Origin: Paludibacteraceae bacterium
Lineage (GTDB): Bacteria; Bacteroidota; Bacteroidia; Bacteroidales; Paludibacteraceae
Assembly: GCA_017503075.1 (NCBI GenBank)
Contig: JAFVTU010000017.1
Location: 112,909 to 176,908 of the forward strand
Direction of reading: 5' to 3'
DNA length: 64,000 bases
Within the stretch, counting starts at the first letter, position 1. Every line of letters begins with the position of its first letter. A program made the translations under genes and the position numbers. The notes beneath the pieces are model-generated. The model ran no database searches. It saw nothing but the letters and a program-made list of their open reading frames with translations, and was not told the DNA's origin. Below are positions 53,083-61,645 of the stretch, in pieces.

Positions 53083-55407
53083 ATGAACAATAAAATTCTT
53101 ATTTTCTTTTTCTTGCTTGCTGGATTACTGGCGAGCAATGGTGTGATGATGGCTCAGCATGACCACCATCACCATCACAACAAAATGTCCGATGCCCATA
53201 TCGCAGGACACGTCCTAGATGCTTATACCAAAGAGCATCTTTCTTTTGTAAATGTACAAGTGAAGGGAACCTCGATAGGTTGTTTGACCGACGAATCGGG
53301 TCACTTTTATCTCAAGAATCTACCTGAAGGCGAATTAACCATTGTGTTCTCTATGATGGGATATGAAACTGTGGAAAAGGTAATAAAACTGAAAAAAAAC
53401 ACCCTCTTCGAGATGAATGTGGAGATTGCCGAAACATCCTTTATGATTGACAACGTGGTCGTTACTGCCAATAAGTACGAAACCAAACAAAAGGAAGTGG
53501 CAACCATTGTCAATGTCATCCCTCCTCTTATCATCGAGTCCACTACTTCCAATACGATGGCAGACGTGCTCAATTTCCAAACGGGTTTGCGCGTCGAGGA
53601 GACATGCTCCAACTGCGGTGTGCCACAAATTCGTATCAACGGTTTGGAGGGACAATACACTCAAATCCTCATGGACTCCCGTCCTATCTTCTCTTCGTTG
53701 GCTTCGGTCTATGGCTTGGAGCAACTGCCTGCGGGTATGGTGGATCGCATCGAGGTCATTCGTGGTGGCGGTAGCGCGCTCTATGGTGCCAACGCCATAG
53801 CGGGCGTAGTGAATATCATCACCAAAGAGCCTTCGCGCAATTTCTTCAATGTCAATCATACCACTGCTTTCACGCAAAGCGGCACCTACGATATCAACAC
53901 TGCTATGAATGCCAGTGTTGTGTCGGAGAACCAAAAGGCAGGTATCTTCCTCTTTGGCGTGCAGCGCAACCGCGAGCAATACGACCGCGACAAAGATGGC
54001 TATTCTGACATCCCATTACTCAATACCACCACCGCTGGTTTTCGCTCATTCTTCAAGACTTCCGACTATTCCAAACTGACGGCCGAGTACCACCATACCA
54101 CCGAGTATCGTCGTGGCGGATATGGCATTGATAGCGTGCAACCACACGAATCGCCTCTCTGCGAACAACTACGACACAATATCGATGCCGCTACCCTCAA
54201 ATGGGATATGTTCACCGCTGACAACAAACACTTCTTGAGTGTATATAGCAGTTTCCAGCATATCGGTCGCAATAGTTATTTCGGCACGAACTACAATCCT
54301 AATGCCTATGGCAAATCCACGGATATTGTGTCGGTTACGGGCGCGCAATACCGTTTCTCTTATCCGTGTGGTTTGATGAATGCTGACCTCAGCGCGGGTG
54401 CCGAGTATTCGTATAACCAACTCCGCGACCAGATTCTTGGCTACGACCGCAACACCCTCCAACGCGTACATCTCGGAGGGGGATACATTCAAAACGAATG
54501 GAAGAACAAACAATGGTCGATTCTCGTAGGTGGACGTCTGGAACAGCACTCTTTGCTGGAGAAACCAGTCTTCTCCCCTCGCGCGAATGTGCGCTATACG
54601 CCTATCGACCCTATTATCTTGCGCCTAAGCTATGCCAGCGGCTACCGCGCACCACAAATCTACGAAGAGGACCTCCATGTAGGTGCAGTGGGTGGCGAAG
54701 TGTCGCTCATCTCCTTAGACGAAAACCTACGCCCCGAATACAGCCACTCCGTCAGCGGAAGCATCGATATGTACAAACGCTTTGGCAAATGGGATCTCAA
54801 CCTTACCCTTGAAGGATTCTTCACCCAACTCAACGATGTCTTCACACTCGTAGAGAACGGACATGACGCACAAGGCAACCTACTCTTGACGCGCACTAAC
54901 GCGAGCGGTGCACGCGTAGCGGGACTGAATGTAGAAGCCAAAGTCGGCTATGGTCACTTGCTCACTTTCCAAGCGGGTTATACCTACAATCATAGCCGTT
55001 ATATCGAACCCGAACAATGGAGCGAGAATCCTAATATCGCCCCTCAACGCCGCATGTTCCGCACCCCTGACCACTATGGCTACTTCCTCTGCAATATTGA
55101 GCCGTTCAAGCATTTCCATATTGTCACCAACGGCAAGGTCACTGGCAGTATGCTCGTGCAGCACTTTGCGGGCTACGTGCCAGAAGATGAAGAGGTAGAG
55201 ACACCAGTCTTCTTCGAGTGGGACGTGAAACTCTGCTACGATATTCCTCTCTATAAGCACTATACCTTGGAAGTCAACGCAGGCGTAAAGAACCTGCTCG
55301 ACCATTTCCAACGCGACATTGACCAAGGTATGGACCGCGATGCAGGTTATGTATATGGTCCTGCTACACCGAGAACATTCTTTGCAGGCATCAATTTGAA
55401 GATATAA
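53083..55407 (+). CDS. TonB-dependent receptor with His-rich N-terminus and carboxypeptidase-like domain
   Basis: 774 residues. Signal peptide to about residue 25 (ILIFFFLLAGLLASNGVMMA), immediately followed by QHDHHHHHNK, a likely metal-binding tag. Next a carboxypeptidase-D-like regulatory domain (IAGHVLDAYTKEHLSFVNVQVKGT), a plug domain (VVVTANKYETKQKE, MDSRPIFSSLASVYGLEQL, RIEVIRGGGSALYGANAIAGVVNIIT) with a CxxC (CSNC), then a 22-strand barrel ending FFAGINLKI. It imports a ligand using TonB energy. The histidines and the divergent di-iron-type regulator suggest a metal or metal complex; the substrate is not determined. Confidence 0.88.
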   Translation: MNNKILIFFFLLAGLLASNGVMMAQHDHHHHHNKMSDAHIAGHVLDAYTKEHLSFVNVQVKGTSIGCLTDESGHFYLKNLPEGELTIVFSMMGYETVEKVIKLKKNTLFEMNVEIAETSFMIDNVVVTANKYETKQKEVATIVNVIPPLIIESTTSNTMADVLNFQTGLRVEETCSNCGVPQIRINGLEGQYTQILMDSRPIFSSLASVYGLEQLPAGMVDRIEVIRGGGSALYGANAIAGVVNIITKEPSRNFFNVNHTTAFTQSGTYDINTAMNASVVSENQKAGIFLFGVQRNREQYDRDKDGYSDIPLLNTTTAGFRSFFKTSDYSKLTAEYHHTTEYRRGGYGIDSVQPHESPLCEQLRHNIDAATLKWDMFTADNKHFLSVYSSFQHIGRNSYFGTNYNPNAYGKSTDIVSVTGAQYRFSYPCGLMNADLSAGAEYSYNQLRDQILGYDRNTLQRVHLGGGYIQNEWKNKQWSILVGGRLEQHSLLEKPVFSPRANVRYTPIDPIILRLSYASGYRAPQIYEEDLHVGAVGGEVSLISLDENLRPEYSHSVSGSIDMYKRFGKWDLNLTLEGFFTQLNDVFTLVENGHDAQGNLLLTRTNASGARVAGLNVEAKVGYGHLLTFQAGYTYNHSRYIEPEQWSENPNIAPQRRMFRTPDHYGYFLCNIEPFKHFHIVTNGKVTGSMLVQHFAGYVPEDEEVETPVFFEWDVKLCYDIPLYKHYTLEVNAGVKNLLDHFQRDIDQGMDRDAGYVYGPATPRTFFAGINLKI

Positions 55408-55426
55408 AATTCCTGTTCAATCCTTT

Positions 55427-55460
55427 AAAATCGCGTTGAAAGTCAACTTTCCGCGATTTT
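55427..55460 (+). terminator. Terminator after the TonB receptor
   Basis: AAAATCGCG / CGCGATTTT outer stem with inner GAAAG-TCAA-CTTTC, followed by T8. Confidence 0.85.
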
Positions 55461-55461
55461 T

Positions 55462-55493
55462 TTTGCATATTTGCAAAATTTATAGTAATTTTG
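55462..55493 (+). promoter_or_regulatory. Promoter of M6 protease
   Basis: TTTG (55462-55465), 20-nt spacer, TAATTTTG (55486-55493); directly abuts the terminator, whose T run supplies the -33 box. Confidence 0.75.
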
Positions 55494-55514
55494 TGGTCCA
55501 ATTGAGTGTGAATC

Positions 55515-57017
55515 ATGAGAAAATCGTACCTACTTATTGCTTTCTTGTTGGGTTGCATGCAGTTATTTGCAATCCCCCCATATCCTGGATTGAATCTTAA
55601 AGAGCCAAAGCGTTCTCGCATTCCTGTGGCAACTAAAGCGCGTCAAAATATAGCTTCTCAACGTGCTCCTGAAATCAATCTAGCTCCGAATGTGTTACTG
55701 ATATTGGTTGAGTTCAGCGATCAAGAGTTTGCACCTATCAATACGCATCAAGCGTTTGACTCTTTGGCGAATAGTGATAATTACACCTACAATGGTGCTA
55801 CTGGCTCGTGCAAACAGTACTTTATAGACCAATCCAATGGTAAGTATATCCCACATTTTGATGTAGTAGGACCAGTCAAATTACCACAGACCATGGCATA
55901 TTATGGTACGGATACACAAACAGGCAATGGAGATGATCGCTATGTGTTTGATTTTGTACTAGATGCTTGTCTTGGTGCAGACGAATTGGGAGTGGATTTT
56001 ACAAGATACGACAATAATAAGGATGGAAATGTGGACTTTGTTTATATTATCTATGCTGGGGTAGGACAAGCCGATGGAGGACCATCTACTACGATTTGGC
56101 CACATGCGTGGGATTTAAAGGCAGCTTTGTACTACGGTAATCATAATCAAAATGAATATTATGCCAATTCAGTAACAGATTATCATCTCCCTCAAATTGA
56201 TGGAAAGATGTTGATGAATTATGCATGTTCTAACGAACTGAAATATTCGACTCGAGCTCGTTCTGGTATTGGTACTATTTGCCACGAGTTCAGCCATGTA
56301 TTGGGTTTGCCAGATTATTATTTGACTACTGAATCTCCCATTGTAAAAGAACGCGAAACACCTGGCGCTTGGTCATTGATGGGTTATGGAAATTATCTCA
56401 ACGATGGAAATACACCTCCTAATTATTCGGTTTATGACAAATACTATTTAGGTTGGCTAGAGCCAACGGCGTTAGCGGTTACCCAATCTTTGGAGATACC
56501 TGCTGATGGTATGACTACATATATGCTAGCCAGCAACGAAAAACATGTGTCTGATGGAGCTTATCGCACTGATACTGTGTATTATATCGAAAATCGCCAG
56601 CAAGAGGGATGGGACGCATATCTCCCTGGTCATGGTATGTTGATTTGGCGAGTTATTTTCAATGAAAATGATTGGTATAACAACTCTCCCAATGACTATG
56701 TGGCACGTTATCGCTTGATTTCTGCTGTAACAGCTTCATCGCCTTATACAACCACGAAACCGAAGCCAGAAGTACCTTTCCCTGGCTCTAAAAATATCAC
56801 TAAGTACACTCCTTTCTCACACAATGGCTTGGAAAATATTCAAGAACTAAATGGCTTGATTACTTGTGACTTTATCACTACAAATATTCCTTCTGATGTT
56901 GAAAATATCGTTGTTCCTCTGACGGGGATATGGTATAATATCCTTGGACAGCCAATTGATCCGCAAACATATAAGGGTGTGGCAATTCACAACAACAAAA
57001 AATATCTGCTCCGATGA
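55515..57017 (+). CDS. Secreted M6-family (immune inhibitor A-like) metalloprotease
   Basis: 500 residues. Signal peptide 1-18 (SYLLIAFLLGCMQLFA). The zinc site is H257-E258-F-S-H261-VLGLPD267, HEXXHxxGxxD, with a downstream Met-turn-like WSLMGYGNY. The segment VYYIENRQQEGWDAYLPGHGML matches the partial gene at 1-1767. The last 26 residues (IWYNILG..ID..TYKGVAIHNNKKYLLR) parallel the C10 protease tail and may be a sorting signal. Extracellular proteolysis, probably type IX secreted. The terminator stem overlaps its last codons. Confidence 0.9.
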   Translation: MRKSYLLIAFLLGCMQLFAIPPYPGLNLKEPKRSRIPVATKARQNIASQRAPEINLAPNVLLILVEFSDQEFAPINTHQAFDSLANSDNYTYNGATGSCKQYFIDQSNGKYIPHFDVVGPVKLPQTMAYYGTDTQTGNGDDRYVFDFVLDACLGADELGVDFTRYDNNKDGNVDFVYIIYAGVGQADGGPSTTIWPHAWDLKAALYYGNHNQNEYYANSVTDYHLPQIDGKMLMNYACSNELKYSTRARSGIGTICHEFSHVLGLPDYYLTTESPIVKERETPGAWSLMGYGNYLNDGNTPPNYSVYDKYYLGWLEPTALAVTQSLEIPADGMTTYMLASNEKHVSDGAYRTDTVYYIENRQQEGWDAYLPGHGMLIWRVIFNENDWYNNSPNDYVARYRLISAVTASSPYTTTKPKPEVPFPGSKNITKYTPFSHNGLENIQELNGLITCDFITTNIPSDVENIVVPLTGIWYNILGQPIDPQTYKGVAIHNNKKYLLR

Positions 57018-57026
57018 GCAGATATT
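57001..57026. terminator. Bidirectional terminator overlapping the M6 stop codon
   Basis: AATATCTGCTC-CGAT-GAGCAGATATT with A and T runs; the stop codon TGA (57015-57017) lies in the hairpin. Also serves thrA from the other side. Confidence 0.85.
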
Positions 57027-57052
57027 TTTTTTAGTGTATATTTTATTTCTTA

Positions 57053-59485
57053 TTAGTGACTTACCGACATGATGTTGGCAAATACACCAGCGGCCGTAAC
57101 ACTCGCACCTGCGCCATAGCCGCGAATCATCATCGGGTAGTCGTGATAGCGTTCGGTGGTAATCAAAATGATATTGTTTGACCCTTCCAATTGATAGAAT
57201 GGATGTGTTGCATCCACGGTCTCTAGACTAACACTAGTCTTCCCCTCTTCCATCTTTGCCACAAAGCGCCAACGCAGCCCCTTTTGCTCCAATTCCTGAC
57301 GGCGTGCCTCAAAATCGGCATCCAACTCAGGAAGTGCTTTCCAAAATTCATCCACTGAACCTTGGAAATATTTCTCAGGAACAAAAAGCTGCTTTTCTAC
57401 ATCCTCTTGCTCCACTTGATAACCTGCCTCGCGTGCCAAAATCACTAATTTGCGAATCACATCCTTGCCGCTCAGATCAATCCGTGGATCTGGTTCGCTA
57501 TAACCTTGTTCCTTGGCACGTCGAATAGTTGCTGAGAATGGTACATCTGCTGCTATCTCATTGAAGATAAAGTTCAAGGTACCACTCAAAACGGCTTCAA
57601 TACGCAAAATCCTATCGCCTGAATTACGTAAATCGTTAATAGTACCAATAATTGGCAATCCAGCTCCCACATTGGTCTCAAATAGGAACTTCACACCTCT
57701 GTCCAATGCAGTCTGTTTCAGGCGCATATAATGAGCATATTCAGACGAAGCCGCAATCTTATTAGCGGTAACGACGGAGATATTATTCTCTAACAATGAT
57801 AGATAAATGCTTGATACATCGGCACTTGCAGTACAATCAACAAACACACTATTATATAGGTTTGCCATCTGCAAAGCTGCTTGCTTGATGCTGAAGCCGC
57901 CAAAAGTGTTCTCACTCTTTTTCAACTGCTCACGATAATTATCCAACTCCAATCCATCGGGATTAAATATAGCAGTTCGGCTGTTGGCAATACCCACGAC
58001 ATTCAGTTGTAAGTGTTGCTGAGTGAGGAGCGTGTTATATTGTTGCTTAATCTGCTCAAGCAGTTGTGCTCCTACTGTCCCCACGCCACATACAAACACA
58101 TTCAGCACCTTGTTCTCGCTCAAGAAAAATGAGTCATGCAACACGTTCATCGTCTTGCTCAGTTGCTGCGTAGGGATTACAAACGAGATATTAGTTTCTG
58201 TGGCACCTTGTGCAAAAGCGATTACGCTAATACCGTTTCTACCCAGCGTACCAAACAGTTTGCCAGCTATACCTGGCATATTGTGCATGTTTTCGCCCAC
58301 GATACTTACGGCGGCCAACCCCTGTTGTACCAACATTGGGTACATTGATCCCACTTTGATTTCTTTCTCAAACTCTCGTGTCAGGACTTCCACTGCCTTG
58401 TCGCAGTCGGTCTCTTGTATACCCAAGGTTGTAGAGTTTTCTGATGAGGTTTGGCTCACGAGGAATACTGAGATGCCTCCTTCTGCTAATGCGCTGAAAA
58501 TGCGTTGGTTAACACCAATTACACCCACCATTGATAGACCCGATACTGTAATCAATGCCACATCACGAATACTGCTCAATCCGCGTACATAGCGTGTGTT
58601 ATCCTCTGGCTTGGCTTGAATGATTGTACCCGTATTGTTCGGACTAAAAGTATTCAAAATGCGGATTGGGATATTCTTCGCGCACGCAGGATATATGGTA
58701 GGTGGATATACTACTTTCGCTCCAAAGTGGCATAATTCGGATGCTTCCACATAACTCAAACTCTTGATTGTGTACGCATTAGGGATCAATCGTGGGTCTG
58801 CGGTCATAAAGCCGTCCACATCTGTCCATATCTCCAATACCTTCGCGCCCAATGTAGCAGCTAGTATGGAAGCGGTATAATCGCTACCTCCACGCCCAAG
58901 ATTAGTAATCTCCTCAGTTTGGGTATCACGAGAGATAAAACCAGGACATACACTTAAATGGGGCAACGGATTAAAGGTCTTTCGCACCAATTGCTCAGTT
59001 ACATCTGTATTCAATAGCACTTGCCCCTGCTTGTGGTCGGTACGAATAAATTGTAAAGAGTCTTTGCGAACTGCTCCTGGCAATGCTGCAGTCACAATCC
59101 GACTGCTTAATTGCTCGCCGTAACTCACAATCACAGCCTCTGATTTTGCACTTAAATCTTTTACTAAATGTACTCCAAAGAGGATAGAACGCAACTCGTC
59201 CAGAATAGTTTCCAAATCATGACAGAGCATCTGTCTAACTGTTGGATTGTCTATCAGCGAGTTAGCCATTTCTATATGACGTTGACGAATAGCTTGATAT
59301 ACTTCCATGTATGCGTCATCCGTCTGCAATGCCAACTGTGCTGCATGCAGCAGTTGGTCAGTGATACCACCCAACGCGCTCACTACCACTACGCAATCTT
59401 CGCTCTCACGAGCTATGATTTGCTGAATCTGACGTATACTCGCCACCGAACCTACGGAGGTCCCTCCAAACTTAAGTACTTTCAT
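57053..59485 (-). CDS. thrA: Bifunctional aspartokinase / homoserine dehydrogenase
   Basis: 810 residues, the family length. Aspartokinase part: MKVLKFGGTSVGS at the start, VVVSALGGITDQL, NLGRGGSDYTASILAATLGA and EIWTDVDGFMTADPR. Two ACT domains occupy about 310-450 (VALITVSGLSMVGVIGV, VSIVGENMHNMPGIAGKLF), the usual site for threonine feedback. Homoserine dehydrogenase part: VFVCGVGTVGAQLLEQI, DCTASADVSSIY, VVTANKIAAS, ETNVGAGLPIIGTINDL and EQGYSEPDPRIDLSGKDV. It catalyses the first and third steps from aspartate toward threonine and methionine. Confidence 0.97.
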   Translation of the reverse strand: MKVLKFGGTSVGSVASIRQIQQIIARESEDCVVVVSALGGITDQLLHAAQLALQTDDAYMEVYQAIRQRHIEMANSLIDNPTVRQMLCHDLETILDELRSILFGVHLVKDLSAKSEAVIVSYGEQLSSRIVTAALPGAVRKDSLQFIRTDHKQGQVLLNTDVTEQLVRKTFNPLPHLSVCPGFISRDTQTEEITNLGRGGSDYTASILAATLGAKVLEIWTDVDGFMTADPRLIPNAYTIKSLSYVEASELCHFGAKVVYPPTIYPACAKNIPIRILNTFSPNNTGTIIQAKPEDNTRYVRGLSSIRDVALITVSGLSMVGVIGVNQRIFSALAEGGISVFLVSQTSSENSTTLGIQETDCDKAVEVLTREFEKEIKVGSMYPMLVQQGLAAVSIVGENMHNMPGIAGKLFGTLGRNGISVIAFAQGATETNISFVIPTQQLSKTMNVLHDSFFLSENKVLNVFVCGVGTVGAQLLEQIKQQYNTLLTQQHLQLNVVGIANSRTAIFNPDGLELDNYREQLKKSENTFGGFSIKQAALQMANLYNSVFVDCTASADVSSIYLSLLENNISVVTANKIAASSEYAHYMRLKQTALDRGVKFLFETNVGAGLPIIGTINDLRNSGDRILRIEAVLSGTLNFIFNEIAADVPFSATIRRAKEQGYSEPDPRIDLSGKDVIRKLVILAREAGYQVEQEDVEKQLFVPEKYFQGSVDEFWKALPELDADFEARRQELEQKGLRWRFVAKMEEGKTSVSLETVDATHPFYQLEGSNNIILITTERYHDYPMMIRGYGAGASVTAAGVFANIMSVSH

Positions 59486-59516
59486 TGATGTTGTATAACT
59501 AATTCCAAAATTCTCA

Positions 59517-59548
59517 CAAAGGTACTACAAAATTTGGGAATAAGCAAA
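59517..59548 (-). promoter_or_regulatory. thrA promoter
   Basis: Minus strand TTTG (59545-59548), 20-nt spacer, TACCTTTG (59517-59524). I saw no leader peptide or attenuator. Confidence 0.8.
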
Positions 59549-59582
59549 AAAATCAACGAAAAGTTCGATTTTTTGCGAAAAA

Positions 59583-59614
59583 CTTGCATATTTGCAAAAA
59601 ATAATATAATTTTG
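59583..59614 (+). promoter_or_regulatory. Promoter of the DUF4234 gene
   Basis: CTTG (59583-59586), 20-nt spacer, TAATTTTG (59607-59614); divergent from thrA. Confidence 0.75.
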
Positions 59615-59680
59615 TCATGTCTTATGATGGAGGTGGCTGAAAATCCATAAAGAGTAGGCGTAACTTTTTATTTTAACTGT

Positions 59681-60103
59681 ATGGAAACAACTAATTCTTC
59701 TCCTGTAATGCAATTACCTACCAATCGTGGTTTGCTCAAAATGTTATTGTTAGGTTTAATCACTTTTGGAATTTATCCGTTGGTCGTGTATTCTAAAATC
59801 TCGGGTGAAATCAATCTTATTGCTAGCAGACATGACGGCAAGCAGACAATGCATTATTGCCTTGTAGTATTCGTTTTCTCTTGGTTGACATTGGGCATTT
59901 ACCCCATCATTTGGTGTCATAAGATTTGTGCGCGTGTTGGCAAAGAATTAGAAAGACGAGGTGTTAAATATGATTTTGACGCATCGGATTTCTGGCTGTG
60001 GAATGTGTTAGGTTCTCTCATAGTGATAGGTCCTTTCATCTTTATCCATAAGTTTATGAAGGCAATGAACCTTCTCAATGCGGATTACAATCAAAAGGGC
60101 TAA
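59681..60103 (+). CDS. DUF4234-family membrane protein
   Basis: 140 residues. Three membrane segments (about 15-37, 62-82, 108-128) with the characteristic repeated half-motifs LLGLITFGIYPLVVYSKIS and FSWLTLGIYPIIWCHKIC, then FWLWNVLGSLIVIGPFIFIHKFMKAMNLLNADYN. This is DUF4234, common in Bacteroidota and of unknown role. It has its own promoter and ends 13 nt from the convergent UPF0227 gene. Confidence 0.85.
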   Translation: METTNSSPVMQLPTNRGLLKMLLLGLITFGIYPLVVYSKISGEINLIASRHDGKQTMHYCLVVFVFSWLTLGIYPIIWCHKICARVGKELERRGVKYDFDASDFWLWNVLGSLIVIGPFIFIHKFMKAMNLLNADYNQKG

Positions 60104-60116
60104 TAGAAACTCTGAC

Positions 60117-60668
60117 TTATTGGAGCGCGTCTTTCAGCTTATGCTTGATATAGTGCTCATCCGTGAAATGGCTCCTCAAGTGAGGGGTCATTTCTGCATG
60201 GGCAAAAAACTTCTGATACTCCCTCTTGATATCCTCCCCTAGATTAGGATCATGAGGCGTGTAGTGGCAGATAGTTTCTGGCGTGTCCTTAGGCTTGTAC
60301 GCCTTGAAACGGAACAGGTCTTGCATCGTCAGCTTAAACTCTGTTTCGCCATTCTCACGGCGACCGCGGTACTTGTTTACGCCGACTGCCTTCTTTAGCG
60401 AAGACATCGGATTCAACACTGGATTGATCACGATTTTCCTCCCTGAGAAGTTAGCACACAAGACATAAAATCCGCCTAATGAGCTGCCAATGAGGTACTT
60501 CACATCGGGATTGGCGGCAATAAAATCGTTGATTATTTTAACGGACTCATCCACATGGTGATTGACTTCGAGTGGACACCATTCCAATTCTGGATAATAT
60601 TTACGAAAGTTCGTAATCGTATCGGAGTGTATCGACCCCGCGAAACCATGAATGTAAACTGCTTTCAT
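60117..60668 (-). CDS. UPF0227 / YqiA-like alpha/beta hydrolase
   Basis: 183 residues. Starts MKAVYIHGFAGSIHSDT (oxyanion HG), nucleophile in YLIGSSLGGFYVLC (GxSxG, Ser about 63), conserved VINPVLNPMSSLKKAVG, and a histidine-rich end (HFTDEHYIKHKL) likely to hold the catalytic His. YqiA in E. coli is an esterase on short acyl chains. It is downstream of a conserved hypothetical gene in one operon; the junction carries a small repeat. Confidence 0.85.
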   Translation of the reverse strand: MKAVYIHGFAGSIHSDTITNFRKYYPELEWCPLEVNHHVDESVKIINDFIAANPDVKYLIGSSLGGFYVLCANFSGRKIVINPVLNPMSSLKKAVGVNKYRGRRENGETEFKLTMQDLFRFKAYKPKDTPETICHYTPHDPNLGEDIKREYQKFFAHAEMTPHLRSHFTDEHYIKHKLKDALQ

Positions 60669-60684
60669 AATAGACCGCTTCGCT
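60667..60684 (-). repeat. Small hairpin-type repeat at gene junction
   Basis: Minus strand CTAACAGCGAAGCGGTC, a near match to CTACAGCGAAGCGATC in rnhA (34557 and 34616); preceded by AACCTCTAAC, related to the heptad family. Confidence 0.5.
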
Positions 60685-60685
60685 G

Positions 60686-61102
60686 TTAGAGGTTAGACTG
60701 CTTTTGCAATTCGCGGAAGATAATGGCACGAATAAAACCGTCTAAGCGGATGTAGATTTTGGGTTTACCCGTTTTCTTGTCAAGGGGAGCATTGGGTTCT
60801 GGGTGTTGAAGTTGAGCCGCCCAACGTTGTTTCCATTGCTCCAATTGCTCGGGATTCTTACGAATCTCTGCTGCTTGTTGGCATGCCGCTGACCAATTAT
60901 CAATGCGCTGTTTCTCAGCACCTTTTGGAGGATTCTTCTTCCAATCACGAGGATTTTTGACAATGTACGCCTCTTGAGACAGTTGTCCAATGACATGTCC
61001 GTTTGCATCGAAAACACGTTTGCGACGGAAAATTGTTTTGTCGCGGTTTTGAAGTTTGCCCTTAATCGTTTCTACGGGGGCGATAAAAGTTATTTCTGCC
61101 AT
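60686..61102 (-). CDS. Conserved hypothetical protein
   Basis: 138 residues from MAEITFIAPVETIKGKLQ at 61102. An in-frame extension to 61156 is possible but starts weaker. No signal peptide or membrane segment. The start resembles Bacteroidales proteins beginning M-x-x-I-x-F-I/L-A-P-V/I-E-x-x-x-G-K-L that I have seen without function. The middle is basic and Trp-rich (RDWKKNPPKGAEKQRIDNWSAACQQ) and the end forms IYIRLDGFIRAIIFRELQKQ. Upstream gene of the UPF0227 esterase. Confidence 0.7.
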   Translation of the reverse strand: MAEITFIAPVETIKGKLQNRDKTIFRRKRVFDANGHVIGQLSQEAYIVKNPRDWKKNPPKGAEKQRIDNWSAACQQAAEIRKNPEQLEQWKQRWAAQLQHPEPNAPLDKKTGKPKIYIRLDGFIRAIIFRELQKQSNL

Positions 61103-61209
61103 AAACTTAGGTATTATTATACAAAATTTGTCCAAAAAAGAACAAAAATGAGCCAAAATTATTCTTTTAATGGATTCAAATTCGGTTACGGTGTGATACG
61201 TATAACTAA

Positions 61210-61250
61210 TTTATCACTAACTTATCACTAACTTATCACTAATATACGGT
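61210..61250. repeat. 11-bp tandem repeat
   Basis: TATCACTAACT repeated, with TTATCACTAA occurring three times in succession, in the leader of the conserved hypothetical gene. Confidence 0.8.
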
Positions 61251-61270
61251 TAATAATCTAAAAGACACCA

Positions 61271-61302
61271 CAAAGGTACGGATTTTATGCGAAATGTGCA
61301 AA
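61271..61302 (-). promoter_or_regulatory. Promoter of conserved hypothetical / UPF0227 operon
   Basis: Minus strand TTTG (61299-61302), 20-nt spacer, TACCTTTG (61271-61278). Confidence 0.8.
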
Positions 61303-61326
61303 TTTTGAGAAGAAAAAAAAGAAAAT

Positions 61327-61358
61327 GTTGCACAATTCAAAAAAATGTAGTACTTTTG
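61327..61358 (+). promoter_or_regulatory. Promoter of the structured leader and small barrel gene
   Basis: GTTG (61327-61330), 20-nt spacer, TACTTTTG (61351-61358). No second promoter is seen before the barrel gene. Confidence 0.75.
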
Positions 61359-61363
61359 TGAGC

Positions 61364-61610
61364 GGAAAGGAAAATCCGACCGAATGGCATCGTGGTGACG
61401 GTGCAAAGGCATATTAATATAGCGTTATAAGCTAAACTTGATTACTTGAAACTTCGACAACTTCAATGTAATTTATCTATCAAGCACAAGCCTATGCGTT
61501 CACGTTGTGGCGTGGGCTTTTGTGTAGATTTTGATAGATAAAGGTAGTCGAAGACCTCAAGTAATCGAATGAAGCGAATGAAAGTTCACGCTTTTTGCAT
61601 GCAAAAGTGG
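61364..61610 (+). ncRNA. Candidate structured RNA (leader or stand-alone), unclassified
   Basis: The core 61440-61566 folds into one extended hairpin. Helices: GATTACTTGA/TCAAGTAATC (61440-61449 with 61557-61566), CTTCGAC/GTCGAAG (61452-61458 with 61547-61553), TTTATCTATCAA/TTGATAGATAAA (61472-61483 with 61531-61542), CAC/GTG plus AAGCCTATGC/GCGTGGGCTT (61485-61497 with 61510-61524). The third is separated from the second by an asymmetric 13 x 4 internal loop. Upstream hairpins: CGGA..TCCG (about 61362-61377) and GCATCGT-GGTG-ACGGTGC (61387-61404). Downstream is the 14-bp palindrome TTTTGCATGCAAAA (61593-61606). I do not recognise a known family; one long hairpin with a central bubble recalls 6S RNA. 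Confidence 0.6.
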
Positions 61611-61645
61611 AGAATAAATAATCCTATTAACTATAAAAAAAACAA

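Larger units (their letters stand above)
61103..61645. promoter_or_regulatory. Divergent region with two promoters, a repeat and a structured RNA
   Basis: 543 bp without protein genes. Left to right: leader of the conserved hypothetical gene with an 11-mer repeat (61210-61250), its promoter (61271-61302), the rightward promoter (61327-61358), and a leader of about 280 nt full of hairpins (61364-61645). Confidence 0.65.

Noticed and set aside
59486-59680. Threonine attenuator or leader peptide before thrA
   Set aside because: The promoter leaves only about 25 nt of leader; no Thr/Ile-rich small frame.
61440-61566. tmRNA, RNase P RNA or SRP RNA
   Set aside because: Lacks CCA end and tag frame, P4 motifs, and the conserved SRP tip sequence; kept as unclassified structure.
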